A stretch of 64,000 nt of DNA from Streptomyces gelaticus (GTDB lineage: Bacteria; Actinomycetota; Actinomycetes; Streptomycetales; Streptomycetaceae), in NCBI RefSeq assembly GCF_014649535.1, contig NZ_BMTF01000003.1:1-64000 (forward strand), written 5' to 3'. The translations under genes and the position numbers were made by a program. Every line of letters begins with the position of its first letter. Position 1 is the stretch's first letter. Under the pieces are notes generated by a model. That model saw nothing but the letters and a program-made list of their open reading frames with translations, was not told the DNA's origin and searched no databases. Shown in pieces: positions 34,214-43,129 of the stretch.

Positions 34214-34223
34214 CCGCCCCTCC

Positions 34224-34252
34224 CTGTGCCGCCGGTGCTCCCGGCGGCACAG
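34224..34252 (+). terminator. 12-bp hairpin between rpiB and nei
   Basis: CTGTGCCGCCGG pairs perfectly with CCGGCGGCACAG over a five-base loop, starting ten bases after the rpiB stop. It may end rpiB transcription or attenuate read-through into the glycosylase gene. Confidence 0.65.
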
Positions 34253-34292
34253 CCGTGTCCGCCCCCGTATCCCCCCGAGGAGAGCCGTCGCC

Positions 34293-35102
34293 GTGCCCGA
34301 GGGACACACCATCCACCGCCTCGCGGCGGACCACCGGGACAGGTTCGCCGGGCGGCCGGTGCGGGTGAGCAGCCCGCAGGGCAGGTTCTCCGCAGGCGCC
34401 GCGCTGCTCGACGGCCGACCCCTCACCGGGGTCGACGCCCACGGCAAGCACCTCTTCCTCGGCTTCGAGGGCGCCGGCTGGGTCCATATCCACCTGGGCC
34501 TGTTCGGCAAGCTCGGATTCGGTACGGTCCCGGCCCCGCCGCCCGCCGACACGGTCCGGCTGCGCCTGCTCAACGACGAGCACCACGCGGATCTGCGCGG
34601 CCCGACGGCCTGCGCGCTGATCACCGATCCGGAGAAGCGCGCGATACACGACCGGCTCGGACCGGACCCGCTGCGGACCGACGAGGACGGCGAGCGGGCC
34701 TGGCTGCGGATCTCGCGCAGCCGGATCACCGTCGCGGCCCTCCTGATGGACCAGAAGGTCATCGCGGGGGTCGGCAACGTCTACCGCGCGGAGGTGCTGT
34801 TCCGGCACGGGATCGACCCGTACCGCCTCGGCAGGGACCTCACGCGCGCGGAGTGGGACGCCGTCTGGGCGGACCTGGTGGTGCTGATGCGCGAGGGCGT
34901 GCGGAACAACCGGATCGACACCGTCCGCCCCGAGCACCTGCCGGAGGCGATGGGGCGCCCGCCGCGCGTCGACGACCACGGCGGCGAGGTGTACGTGTAC
35001 CGCCGGGCCCGCCAGGCCTGCCACATCTGCGGCGGCGAGATCCGCACCGCCGATCTCGCCGCCCGCAATCTCTTCTGGTGCCCGGGATGCCAGAAGGCCT
35101 GA
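34293..35102 (+). CDS. nei: Fpg/Nei-family DNA glycosylase (endonuclease VIII type)
   Basis: A 269-residue base-excision repair glycosylase/AP lyase. Processed N-terminus is PEGHTIHRLA, with catalytic Pro2 and Glu3. DAHGKHLFL holds the conserved Lys, and the helix-two-turn-helix is KVIAGVGNVYRAEVLF. The C-terminal zinc finger has CHICGG and CPGCQK. It removes oxidised bases from DNA. The GTG at 34293 makes Pro the second residue, as required. It lies 80 bases after rpiB. Confidence 0.93.
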   Translation: MPEGHTIHRLAADHRDRFAGRPVRVSSPQGRFSAGAALLDGRPLTGVDAHGKHLFLGFEGAGWVHIHLGLFGKLGFGTVPAPPPADTVRLRLLNDEHHADLRGPTACALITDPEKRAIHDRLGPDPLRTDEDGERAWLRISRSRITVAALLMDQKVIAGVGNVYRAEVLFRHGIDPYRLGRDLTRAEWDAVWADLVVLMREGVRNNRIDTVRPEHLPEAMGRPPRVDDHGGEVYVYRRARQACHICGGEIRTADLAARNLFWCPGCQKA

Positions 35103-35116
35103 GGACAGCCCTCAGG
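35098..35116. terminator. Short hairpin overlapping the nei stop
   Basis: CCTGAGG and CCTCAGG pair over five bases at the end of nei. It lies just before the convergent acetyltransferase stop at 35123 and could separate the two messages. The stem is short. Confidence 0.45.
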
Positions 35117-35122
35117 AATTTC

Positions 35123-36355
35123 CTAGAACCCCCGGGGCAGCCACGGCGCCGTGTCCGACAGGAACGCCGACGACGCCTCCGCCAGCGCGCCCGCCCGCAG
35201 CTCCCGCACCCGCCCGGCCAGACCCAGCGAGCTCAGCGACTCGCCGCCCAGATACGCCGAGCCCAACTCCCGTACCGAGAGCGCCAGATCGGCCGGGTCA
35301 TCGGTGCGCCGGCATGTCGCGACGCCCTTCGCGTCGGCCGTGAGCCGCCAACGCCCCTCGTTCCAGGGGCAGAACGCGTCCTCCACCTCGAACACCACGT
35401 CCAGCGGCCCGCGGTACGTCCGTGCCTCCAGCGCCGCCCCCAGCTCCACCAGACGGACATGGAGCGAATCGCGGATCCGGATGTTGCACCGCCGCACGTC
35501 CGACACCAGGTGCAGCACCGCGTCGTCGACCGGCCGGTTCCGGGCCACGATCGTCGTCATCAGGTCGATGTCGAAGACGAACCGCCACAGCGCCGCGTAC
35601 GCCGCCGGGTCCAGGGCGGCCAGGTCGTTGACCACGACGGTGCCCTTGGGGCCGGCCGGCTCCCACTCCGGCTTCATGTGGAACGTCACATTGCCGACGA
35701 TCTCCCCGTCCCGCTCCGCCAGCACGCACTGCTGCGCCGAGGAGCCCTGCCGGTTGGAGACCGGGTCGACCATGGGCTTGCGCTCCCAGCCGGGCGCGTG
35801 GACCGGGACGCCGGGACGGCCGGAGACCAGTTGCTCGTACACGCTCTCGCACGCCGCCATCGCCTCGTCCGGCTTCGCGTGGCGCAGCCGCACCTCGTCC
35901 GTGCCCGGCGGCACGTCCAGCCGGATCCGGTCCTTCTCGATCGTCAGCGACATCTGCCGCGAGGCGGCGCCGTAGCCGAACCGGCCGTAGATCACCGGCT
36001 CCGAGGCCGTCAGTACGGCGATCGGCTCGCCCAGCGCGCGGATGTCGTCCAGCTGCCGACGCATCATCGAGGTCAGCAGCCCGCGACGGCGGTGCGTGGC
36101 GGCGACGCTCACCATCGTGATCGCGGCGGCGGGCACCAGCGCCCCGCCCGGCACCGCCACCCGGAAGCTGAACGCCCCCGCCGTGCCGACCACGTCGTCA
36201 CCGTCCCAGATGCCGAGCGACCGCTCGTGCTCCGTCAGCTGCTCGAACAGCTCGCGCTCCTCGGGAGCCTCCGCCTCCCCGCCGAACGCCAGCTCCAGGC
36301 ACTCGAACCATCGGTTCCATTCGGACGGACGCAGTACGCGAAGCTCAGTAGTCAT
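35123..36355 (-). CDS. Eis-like GNAT N-acetyltransferase
   Basis: A 410-residue protein with the three-part Eis layout. The N-terminal GNAT domain (MTTELRVLRPSEWNRWFECLELAFGG, then ATHRRRGLLTSMMRRQL with the acetyl-CoA loop) is followed by a second GNAT fold around residues 170-300 and a C-terminal SCP2-like sterol-carrier domain (DVVFEVEDAFCPWNEGRWRL). The C-terminal carboxylate (WLPRGF) serves as catalytic acid in the family. Mycobacterial Eis acetylates amines on aminoglycosides and proteins; the target here is unknown. It converges with nei. Confidence 0.9.
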   Translation of the reverse strand: MTTELRVLRPSEWNRWFECLELAFGGEAEAPEERELFEQLTEHERSLGIWDGDDVVGTAGAFSFRVAVPGGALVPAAAITMVSVAATHRRRGLLTSMMRRQLDDIRALGEPIAVLTASEPVIYGRFGYGAASRQMSLTIEKDRIRLDVPPGTDEVRLRHAKPDEAMAACESVYEQLVSGRPGVPVHAPGWERKPMVDPVSNRQGSSAQQCVLAERDGEIVGNVTFHMKPEWEPAGPKGTVVVNDLAALDPAAYAALWRFVFDIDLMTTIVARNRPVDDAVLHLVSDVRRCNIRIRDSLHVRLVELGAALEARTYRGPLDVVFEVEDAFCPWNEGRWRLTADAKGVATCRRTDDPADLALSVRELGSAYLGGESLSSLGLAGRVRELRAGALAEASSAFLSDTAPWLPRGF

Positions 36356-36443
36356 GGGCCATGCCTACCAGGAGGCAGGGTGGCGGGGCGACCCGATTTC
36401 GAACGCATTGTCACGGGGTCCCCCTGCACCTCGGGCGGCCGGG

Positions 36444-36453
36444 TAGATAGGGT
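36444..36453 (+). promoter_or_regulatory. -10 region for a leaderless start
   Basis: TAGATAGGGT ends seven bases before the ATG at 36461, and no ribosome binding site intervenes. This fits a leaderless Streptomyces message. Confidence 0.45.
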
Positions 36454-36460
36454 CCCGGCA

Positions 36461-37606
36461 ATGGCCCGTCGCGCAGGAGCAGACACGTACCCGGCCCGAT
36501 TGCGGAAATCGGTGCACCGGGCACGCGTCGCGCTGCGCAAATCCGGTGTCGACTACTTCCGCGGCGACGGCTCGGACTGGATCGCCCTGGCCGGCCTGCT
36601 GCTGACCATTCCCGCCATCACCTGCGCCACGCTGCTCGATCCGATGTGGTGCTCACCCGCCGCGCTCGTCCTGCCGATCGTCGCGGGCGGCCTGCTGCTG
36701 CGCCCGGCCAGCCTCCTGGGCCTGTACGCGACCGCCGCCGCGGCCCTGATCGTGGAGTCGGTCGGGCTGGGGCCCTACGACGACGGTCCGGCCCGGGTGA
36801 CCCCCGGAATCGTCCTGGTGGTCGCGGCCTGCGGCTTCTTCGGGCTGGTCCTCGCCCAGTTCCGGGCCAGGGTCGGCGTGCCGTGGCGGCGCGGCGGCAC
36901 CATGCTCTTCGACCTGCGCGAACGCATCCGGGTGCAGAGCGCCCTGCCCAGGCTGCCGCAGGGCTGGCACCGCGAGATGGCGCTGCGCCCGGCCGGCGGG
37001 CAGTCCTTCTCCGGGGACTTCGTGGTCGCCGCCCGCACCAACGGCGGACGGACCCTGGAGGCCGTGCTCACCGATGTCTCCGGCAAGGGCATGGACGCGG
37101 GCTCCCGCGCCCTCCTGCTGTCCGGGGCCTTCGGCGGCCTCCTCGGCTCGCTGCCCCCGCACGGCTTCCTGCCCGCGGCCAATGGCTATCTGCTGCGCCA
37201 GGACTGGGACGAGGGATTCGCCACCTCGATCCATCTGGTCCTGGACCTCGAATCCGGTGATTATGAACTCCTGTCGGCCGGGCACCCGCCCGCCCTCCAG
37301 TTCCACTCGGGCAGCGGTCAGTGGGAGGAGAAGGCGGCCGAGGGGCCGCTGCTCGGGGTGTACGACGGGGCGCAGTTCGACGCGGTGAAGGGCTCGCTGG
37401 CCCCCGGCGACGTGCTGATGCTGTTCACGGACGGCCTCGTCGAGGCATCGGACCGCGAGATCGCGGAGGGCATCGACCGGCTGACCGGCGAGGCCGACCG
37501 CTACGTCACCACCGGTTTCGAGGGTGCGGCCTGGCACCTGATCGAGGCATGCGCCAAGGACGTCAACGACGACCGGGCGCTGCTGCTGCTCTCGCGTAAA
37601 TCCTGA
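36461..37606 (+). CDS. Membrane-anchored SpoIIE-type (PP2C) Ser/Thr phosphatase
   Basis: A 381-residue protein with three hydrophobic segments (about 46-66, 70-100 and 112-134) followed by a SpoIIE/RsbU phosphatase domain (about 165-380). Metal-binding motifs are SFSGDFVVA, VLTDVSGKGMDAG, LFTDGLVEASD and DVNDDRALLLL. Such enzymes dephosphorylate anti-sigma antagonists. No PAS or GAF sensor is present, so the membrane part may be the sensor. The start is set by a leaderless-type promoter. Confidence 0.9.
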   Translation: MARRAGADTYPARLRKSVHRARVALRKSGVDYFRGDGSDWIALAGLLLTIPAITCATLLDPMWCSPAALVLPIVAGGLLLRPASLLGLYATAAAALIVESVGLGPYDDGPARVTPGIVLVVAACGFFGLVLAQFRARVGVPWRRGGTMLFDLRERIRVQSALPRLPQGWHREMALRPAGGQSFSGDFVVAARTNGGRTLEAVLTDVSGKGMDAGSRALLLSGAFGGLLGSLPPHGFLPAANGYLLRQDWDEGFATSIHLVLDLESGDYELLSAGHPPALQFHSGSGQWEEKAAEGPLLGVYDGAQFDAVKGSLAPGDVLMLFTDGLVEASDREIAEGIDRLTGEADRYVTTGFEGAAWHLIEACAKDVNDDRALLLLSRKS

Positions 37607-37714
37607 ACCGTACGAAAACTTCTCGAACCGGGCATGCGTCAACGGCTGTCGGCCCGTCACCGGAACGTGGACACCGGACTGTCCGGGTACGGGGAGGCCC
37701 TGGGCCCTGTCGTC

Positions 37715-37736
37715 GGACCGGCCCCGGGGCCGGTCC
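37715..37736. terminator. 22-base perfect palindrome between convergent genes
   Basis: Bases 37715-37736 form a perfect palindrome beginning GGACCGGCCCC. It lies between the phosphatase stop (37606) and the convergent antiporter stop (37764) and is the likely shared terminator. Confidence 0.7.
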
Positions 37737-37763
37737 CGTACCAGGGACGCCGCGGGTGCCGGT

Positions 37764-39011
37764 TCAGGCCGGGACCGCGAGTTTCCCGGCCCCGGCGTCG
37801 CTGTCACCGTCCCCGCCCCGTCCCCGCCCGCCCGGCAGCACGCGGGCCAGCCAGTGCGAGCGCCCGGCCGCCAGCGGAGAGAGGACCGCGAGGACGAGCA
37901 CATAGCCGGCGATGAACGGCGGCAGCCGCTCGTCCAGCCCCGCGCCGGCGGCCATCGTGGCGAGGATCAGTGCGAACTCGCCGCGGGCCGTCAGGGTGGT
38001 GGAGATGTTTGCCGCGGCCTGCGGGCCGAAGCCGTAGACCCGTGCGGAGACCATGCCGGAGGCGATGTTCATGGCCGCGGTCAGTACGACGGCGGCCAGC
38101 ACCGGCCACATCACGCCCGGTAGGTCGCCGGGGTTGATGGAGAGTCCGAAGGCGAAGAAGAAGATCGCACCGAAGGCGTCGCGCAGCGGATGCACCAGCT
38201 TGCGGATGCGCTCGCCCGAGGTCGTGCTTCCGAGCATCAGGCCCACCATGAAGGCGCCGATCGCGTCCGCTACCCCGAACCACTCGGAGACACCCGCCAC
38301 GAACACGGCGGCGCCGAGGAAGGAGATGACGAGCAGTTCGTCGTCCGAGGTGTGGATCAGCTTGCTGATGAGCTTCGTGCCGAACCGGGCGGTGAGCGCG
38401 AGCAGCAGCAGGAAGCCGAACGCCTTGCCCCCGTCGAGCACCGCGCCGGCGAGGCTGTCCGAGCGCGACAGGATCGGTTGCAGGGCTGCGAGGTAGAGGG
38501 CGAGGAAGACGTCGTCGACGACGACGATGCCGAGGATCGTCTTGGTCTCCGGGCTCGCCAGGCGCTTTGTGTCGACCAGGATCTTGGTCACGATGGCCGA
38601 CGACGAGATGCCGATGACCCCGGCCAGGACGAGGGCCTCCGAGGTGCCCCAGCCCAGAACGAAGCCGAAGGCGAGCCCGGCGCCGACGTTCAGCGCCAGA
38701 TAGGCGGAGCCCGCGACGGCCATCTTGCGGCCGCCGGCCTTGAGGTCGTCGAGGTGGAATTCGAGGCCCAGGTAGAAGAGCAGCAGCACCAGGCCGAGCG
38801 CGGAGAGCATCTCCAGCTCGTGCGGGTCGGCGACGAGCACGATGCCGGGCGTGTGCGGGCCGAGCAGGATTCCGGCCAGGATGAACAAGGGGATGGTCGG
38901 CAGTCCGATGCGGCTGCCGACACGGGCGAGAACGGCGGCGGCGAGGAAGGCGCCGCCCATGGCGATGAGCGTGTCTGCGTGTCCGATGAGCCCGATCCTT
39001 CGGTAGGTCAA
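37764..39011 (-). CDS. CPA2-family cation/proton antiporter
   Basis: A 415-residue membrane antiporter of the KefB/Na+:H+ type with about twelve helices. The motif GLPTIPLFILAGILLGPHTPG begins the family, and VLAGVIGISSSAIVTKILVD holds the ion-site region. There is no C-terminal TrkA-N domain, unlike KefB. The start is uncertain: TTG at 39011 has no ribosome binding site, while the family N-terminus (HADTLIAMGGAFLAAAVLARVG) suggests a start within the first 18 codons. A palindromic site lies just upstream at 39033. Confidence 0.85.
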   Translation of the reverse strand: MTYRRIGLIGHADTLIAMGGAFLAAAVLARVGSRIGLPTIPLFILAGILLGPHTPGIVLVADPHELEMLSALGLVLLLFYLGLEFHLDDLKAGGRKMAVAGSAYLALNVGAGLAFGFVLGWGTSEALVLAGVIGISSSAIVTKILVDTKRLASPETKTILGIVVVDDVFLALYLAALQPILSRSDSLAGAVLDGGKAFGFLLLLALTARFGTKLISKLIHTSDDELLVISFLGAAVFVAGVSEWFGVADAIGAFMVGLMLGSTTSGERIRKLVHPLRDAFGAIFFFAFGLSINPGDLPGVMWPVLAAVVLTAAMNIASGMVSARVYGFGPQAAANISTTLTARGEFALILATMAAGAGLDERLPPFIAGYVLVLAVLSPLAAGRSHWLARVLPGGRGRGGDGDSDAGAGKLAVPA

Positions 39012-39032
39012 GAGAACGTCAAGGATGCGTCA

Positions 39033-39045
39033 GTAATTAGTTTAC
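39033..39045. promoter_or_regulatory. Palindromic operator-like site upstream of the antiporter
   Basis: GTAATTAGTTTAC is a 13-base dyad (GTAA...TTAC) in an A+T-rich patch 22-34 bases before the antiporter start. It resembles a TetR or MarR site overlapping a promoter. No regulator gene lies next to it. Confidence 0.4.
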
Positions 39046-39211
39046 CGAACGATTGATGTTGCAACTGTTGCTCCCGCGAATCACCTGGGGAGGCACCGGT
39101 GATCCGTCCGCCGCTGCCGTCTGCCCCCGATCGGATCTGGGGTTTTCCCCACCCCCGATCCGCCAGCAGCCGCCATGTTCCGCACCCGCCCCCGCTCCGT
39201 AGGTTCGAGCC

Positions 39212-40099
39212 ATGGTCGAAGAAGCGGCCGACGAGCAACGGAAGGCGGACATCATGGGGCTGCGACGCACCAGGCAGCGCGCGCAGGACAGGCAGTACGC
39301 GACGGACATCCGCCACGGGTCCGGGCCCTCGGACCTCGCCGTCGAGCTGCGCGGCGTCCGCAGGCAGTACGGCCGGGGCGGCTCCGCCGTCCACGCGCTG
39401 CGGGGCATCGATCTCGCCCTCCCGCGCTCCACCTTCACCGCCGTCATGGGACCGTCGGGCTCCGGGAAGTCGACCTTCCTGCAGTGCGCGGCCGGACTCG
39501 ACCGCCCCACCGAGGGCTCCGTACGCCTCGGCGGCACCGAGATCACCGGCATGAGCGAGAACCGGCTCACCGAACTGCGACGCACCCGCCTCGGCTTCGT
39601 CTTCCAGGCCTTCAACCTGCTGCCGTCCCTGACGGTCGAACAGAACGTCGTCCTGCCCATGCGCCTGGCCGGACAGCGCACCGGCTCCGCCCGCAGCCGC
39701 CGCGAAGCCGCCGAGATGCTCACCCGGGTCGGCCTCGGCGACAAAGGAGACCGCCGCCCCGGCCAGCTCTCCGGCGGCCAGCAGCAGCGCGTCGCCGTCG
39801 CCCGCGCCCTGGTCACCCGGCCCGACGTGATCTTCGCCGACGAGCCGACCGGCGCCCTCGACACCACCACCGCCGCCGAGATCCTCACCCTGCTCCGGAG
39901 CGCGGTGGACAACCTCGGCGCCACCGTCGTCATGGTCACCCACGACCCGGCCGCCGCCGCCTACGCCGACCAGGTGCTCTTCCTCGCCGACGGCGCGATC
40001 GCGGACAGCCTGCAGCGCGCCGGCGCCGCACAGATCGCCGCCCGGATGACCGCGCTGACCGTGCGCACCGCCCCCGCCCACGTCGGAGCAGCAGCCTGA
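39212..40099 (+). CDS. ABC ATPase of an FtsX-type exporter (LolD/MacB family)
   Basis: A 295-residue ATPase with Walker [10 protein letters not shown], signature LSGGQQQR, Walker [13 protein letters not shown] and switch His in VTHD, all typical of the MacB/LolD family. About 45 polar residues precede the domain. A -10-like TAGGTT lies six bases before the ATG at 39212, which supports a leaderless start; ATG 39254 is an alternative. It overlaps the permease gene by one base (TGATG). Confidence 0.92.
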   Translation: MVEEAADEQRKADIMGLRRTRQRAQDRQYATDIRHGSGPSDLAVELRGVRRQYGRGGSAVHALRGIDLALPRSTFTAVMGPSGSGKSTFLQCAAGLDRPTEGSVRLGGTEITGMSENRLTELRRTRLGFVFQAFNLLPSLTVEQNVVLPMRLAGQRTGSARSRREAAEMLTRVGLGDKGDRRPGQLSGGQQQRVAVARALVTRPDVIFADEPTGALDTTTAAEILTLLRSAVDNLGATVVMVTHDPAAAAYADQVLFLADGAIADSLQRAGAAQIAARMTALTVRTAPAHVGAAA

Positions 40100-42579
40100 T
40101 GTTCACCCCGCACGTCCCGAACGGCCTCGCCCGCGCGGCCGTCCGCTTCAAACCCTCGTCGTTCATCGGGACCTTCGTCGCGCTCCTGCTGGCCGCGGCC
40201 ATCGTCTGCGCCTGCGGCATCCTGCTGGAGACCGGCCTGCGCGCCTCCGCCCCCGCGGACCGCTACGCGAAGGCCCCCGTGGTGGTCGCCGCCGACCAGC
40301 GGGTGCACATGACGGTCGGCAGCGGCGAGGGCGAGTACGACGCCGCCCAACCCGTACCGGACACCGCGCGGCTCCCCGGATCCCTGGTGGCCAAGGCCGC
40401 CTCGGCGCCCGGCGCGGCGGCCGCGATCGGGGACGTGAGCTACTCCGTGAAACAGGGCGGCACCCCCCTCACCGCTCACGGCTGGGGCTCCACCGCCTTC
40501 ACCGGTACGCGGCTGCTCACGGGCGAGCCGCCCGGCACCGGCGAAGTCGTCGTCCCCACCGGCACCGGGACCCGGGTCGGCGAGCGGATCACCCTCGACA
40601 CCCCCGCGGGCACACGCGAGTTCCGCGTCGCGGGCACCACCGCCACCGACGCCACCGTCTGGTTCGCCGACCGGCAGGCCGTCCAGCTCTCCGGCCACCC
40701 CGGCCGGGTCGACGCCATCGCCGTACTCGCCGCCCCGGGCACCACCACCGACACCCTCGCGGACCAGGTGCGCAAGGCCGTCGGCCACACCGACCATGCC
40801 GAGGTCCACACCGGTGACGGCCGGGGCGCCGTCGAGGACGCGGCACTCACGGGCGCCACAGAACTCCTCGTCGGCCTCGGCGGATCCTTCGGCGGCGTCG
40901 CCACCATGGTCGCCGTCTTCACCGCCGCCGGTACGGTCGCCCTCTCCGTCGGCCAGCGCAGCCGTGAGTTCGCACTGCTGCGCGCCATCGGCGCCACCCC
41001 GCGCCAGCTGCGCCGCTCCATCGCCACCGAATCCCTGCTCATCGCCCCGCTCGCCGGAGCGCTCGGCTGCCTGCCCGGAATCGCTCTGGCCCGCTGGTGG
41101 TTCGGGCAGCTCCAGGACCGGGGAGCCATCCCCGAGCCCGTCGAACTGCACGTGTCCTGGCTGCCGCTGACCATCGCCACGGCCGCCACGATGCTCACCG
41201 CGCTGAGCGCCGGATACTTCGCCGCCCGCAAGCCGTCGAAGAGCAAGCCGGGACAGGCCCTCGCGCAGTCCGCCGTGGAAGGCCCCCCGTTCGGCTGGAT
41301 CCGCACCCCGCTCGGCATCGCCGCCCTCGTCGGCGGCGGTCTCTTCGCGGGCGTCGCCGCTTCCACGAGCGGCGAGGACGCGGCGAACGCCGCACTGGGC
41401 GTCGTCATGTTCTTCATGCTCGCGGTCGGCCTGCTCGGCCCGCTGATCGCCCGGATCTGCGCCGCCGTCATCGGCCTCCCGCTGCGCGCGGCAGGCGTGT
41501 CGGGCTCGCTGGCCGCCGCCAACTCCCGGACGAACTCGCGCCGCCTGGCCTCCGCGATCACCCCGATCGTGCTCGCCATGGCCTTTTCCTCCACGCTCGT
41601 CTTCATGCAGACCAGCGAGGAGCGTGTGGTCGCTCACCAGCAGCGCGACGCCGTCACCGCCGACCACATCGTCTCCGCCCCGGGCGGACTCGCCTCCGAC
41701 GCGACCGAACGGGCCGCTGCCACACCCGGTGTCACGACCGCCGTCGGGCTGCTCCGCAGCTCCGTCCTGGTGCCCACCGGATCCGGCGGGGACCGACGGC
41801 TCCAAAGCACCTCCGCCCAGGGGATCACCGGTTCCGGCAGCGACCTCGCCGAGGTCCAGGACCTCGACGTCCGGAGCGGATCGCTCACCGGCCTGCGGCC
41901 CGGCACCGTCGCCATCGACACCACCCTCGCCGGCTCCACGAAGGCCGGGACCGGCGACCGGCTGGCCCTGCGCCTCCCGGACGGCACCAAGGCGAACCCC
42001 AAGGTCGTCGCGGTCTACGGACGCGGCCTCGGCACCAGCCTCCTCACATTCCCCGCGGCCGACCTGAAGGCCCATATGACCTCGCCGTACGCCACCGACA
42101 TCCTGGTACGGGCCACCCCCGCCGCCGCACAGAAGCTCACCGCGCTCGGTACCGTCACCGACTCCTCCGCCTACGCCGCGGCACAGGACGAGAACCGCGA
42201 GCTCAACGCCTGGGCCAACACCGTCATGGCCGCGGTGCTCGGCGGATTCGCCGCGATCGCCGCCGTCAACACCCTGGTGATGACCGTCCTGGACCGCCGC
42301 CGCGAACTGACCATGCTGCGCCTGGTCGGCTCCACCCGCAGTCAGGTCATGGGCATGATCCGCTGGGAGGCCCTGCTGGTCACGGTGGCCGGCGCCGCGA
42401 TCGGCACCGGCATCGCATTCGCCACGCTCTACCCGATGATGAGGGGCCTGACGGGCGAGTCGCCGTACATCCCGCCGGTCCTGTACGGCAGTTTCGTCGC
42501 CGCGACCGTCGGCCTCGGCCTCCTCGCCATGGTGGTCCCGGCCCGCGCCGCTCTGCGCAGGGCGGCCGACCGTCCGTAG
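40099..42579 (+). CDS. FtsX-type ABC permease with duplicated domain
   Basis: An 826-residue permease with two FtsX/MacB units. The first helix follows RFKPSSFIGTFVALLLAAA, an outside beta domain (about 50-260) comes next, then helices with GQRSREFALLRAIGATPRQLRRS. A second set begins near residue 395, with another outside domain (about 515-700) and RRRELTMLRLVGSTRSQVMGM. The pattern is that of exporters for peptides or lipids and of bacitracin-type resistance pumps. No two-component system is adjacent, so its inducer is unknown. Confidence 0.9.
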   Translation: MFTPHVPNGLARAAVRFKPSSFIGTFVALLLAAAIVCACGILLETGLRASAPADRYAKAPVVVAADQRVHMTVGSGEGEYDAAQPVPDTARLPGSLVAKAASAPGAAAAIGDVSYSVKQGGTPLTAHGWGSTAFTGTRLLTGEPPGTGEVVVPTGTGTRVGERITLDTPAGTREFRVAGTTATDATVWFADRQAVQLSGHPGRVDAIAVLAAPGTTTDTLADQVRKAVGHTDHAEVHTGDGRGAVEDAALTGATELLVGLGGSFGGVATMVAVFTAAGTVALSVGQRSREFALLRAIGATPRQLRRSIATESLLIAPLAGALGCLPGIALARWWFGQLQDRGAIPEPVELHVSWLPLTIATAATMLTALSAGYFAARKPSKSKPGQALAQSAVEGPPFGWIRTPLGIAALVGGGLFAGVAASTSGEDAANAALGVVMFFMLAVGLLGPLIARICAAVIGLPLRAAGVSGSLAAANSRTNSRRLASAITPIVLAMAFSSTLVFMQTSEERVVAHQQRDAVTADHIVSAPGGLASDATERAAATPGVTTAVGLLRSSVLVPTGSGGDRRLQSTSAQGITGSGSDLAEVQDLDVRSGSLTGLRPGTVAIDTTLAGSTKAGTGDRLALRLPDGTKANPKVVAVYGRGLGTSLLTFPAADLKAHMTSPYATDILVRATPAAAQKLTALGTVTDSSAYAAAQDENRELNAWANTVMAAVLGGFAAIAAVNTLVMTVLDRRRELTMLRLVGSTRSQVMGMIRWEALLVTVAGAAIGTGIAFATLYPMMRGLTGESPYIPPVLYGSFVAATVGLGLLAMVVPARAALRRAADRP

Positions 42580-42588
42580 AGTCGGGCC

Positions 42589-43095
42589 ATGACCGATCCG
42601 CACACGCATCTGACCCTCGCCGAAGTCGAGGCGATCGCCCGCGAGGCCCACGCCGATCAGCGGGACAAGGCGGGACGCCCGTACACCGAACACCTCGCCG
42701 CCGTCGCCGAGGGGGTACGGACCAGGGGCGGCAGCGAGGACCAGATAGCCGCGGCCTGGCTGCACGACGCGGTCGAGGACGACGCGCTGTCGGCGCGGTG
42801 GCTGGCCGGGGCCGCGCTGCCGCAGCAGGTGAAGGACATGGTCCTCGCCGTCACCAGACGTGACGGCGAGGACCTTCGTTCGTACACCCGGCGCATCCTG
42901 GACACCCCGGGCGCGCTGCTGATCAAGGAGTCGGACCTGGCACACAACGCGGACCCGGCCCGCCTCGCGGTGCTGGAGCCCGCGACCCGTACCCGGCTGA
43001 CCGAGAAGTATGCGCTGGTACGGGGGCTGCTGGGGCTCACCCCGGGCGAATCGCCCGTCGAGCAATCGGATCAAGCCAACACGGCGAAGGACTGA
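42589..43095 (+). CDS. HD-domain phosphohydrolase (small SpoT/MESH1-like)
   Basis: A 168-residue HD hydrolase. The metal motif is AAAWLHDAVEDD, with an upstream His in PYTEHLAAVAEG and the later Asp in KESDLAHNADP. The pattern matches the (p)ppGpp-hydrolase HD domain without synthetase or regulatory domains, so it may be a small alarmone hydrolase; other nucleotide phosphates are possible. It starts nine bases after the permease stop and may be co-transcribed with the exporter genes. Confidence 0.82.
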   Translation: MTDPHTHLTLAEVEAIAREAHADQRDKAGRPYTEHLAAVAEGVRTRGGSEDQIAAAWLHDAVEDDALSARWLAGAALPQQVKDMVLAVTRRDGEDLRSYTRRILDTPGALLIKESDLAHNADPARLAVLEPATRTRLTEKYALVRGLLGLTPGESPVEQSDQANTAKD

Positions 43096-43129
43096 CCCGT
43101 CCGGCCGCCCGCGGGTCCGGCCGCCCGGC

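Noticed and set aside
34226..36460. Plus-strand frame continuous with the SpoIIE phosphatase, suggesting a giant fusion
   Set aside because: The upstream part is the antisense or shifted shadow of nei and the Eis-like gene; a leaderless promoter sits right before the ATG at 36461.
39961..43074. 1037-codon minus-strand frame opposite the FtsX permease
   Set aside because: Gly/Arg/Asp-rich antisense shadow with no domains.
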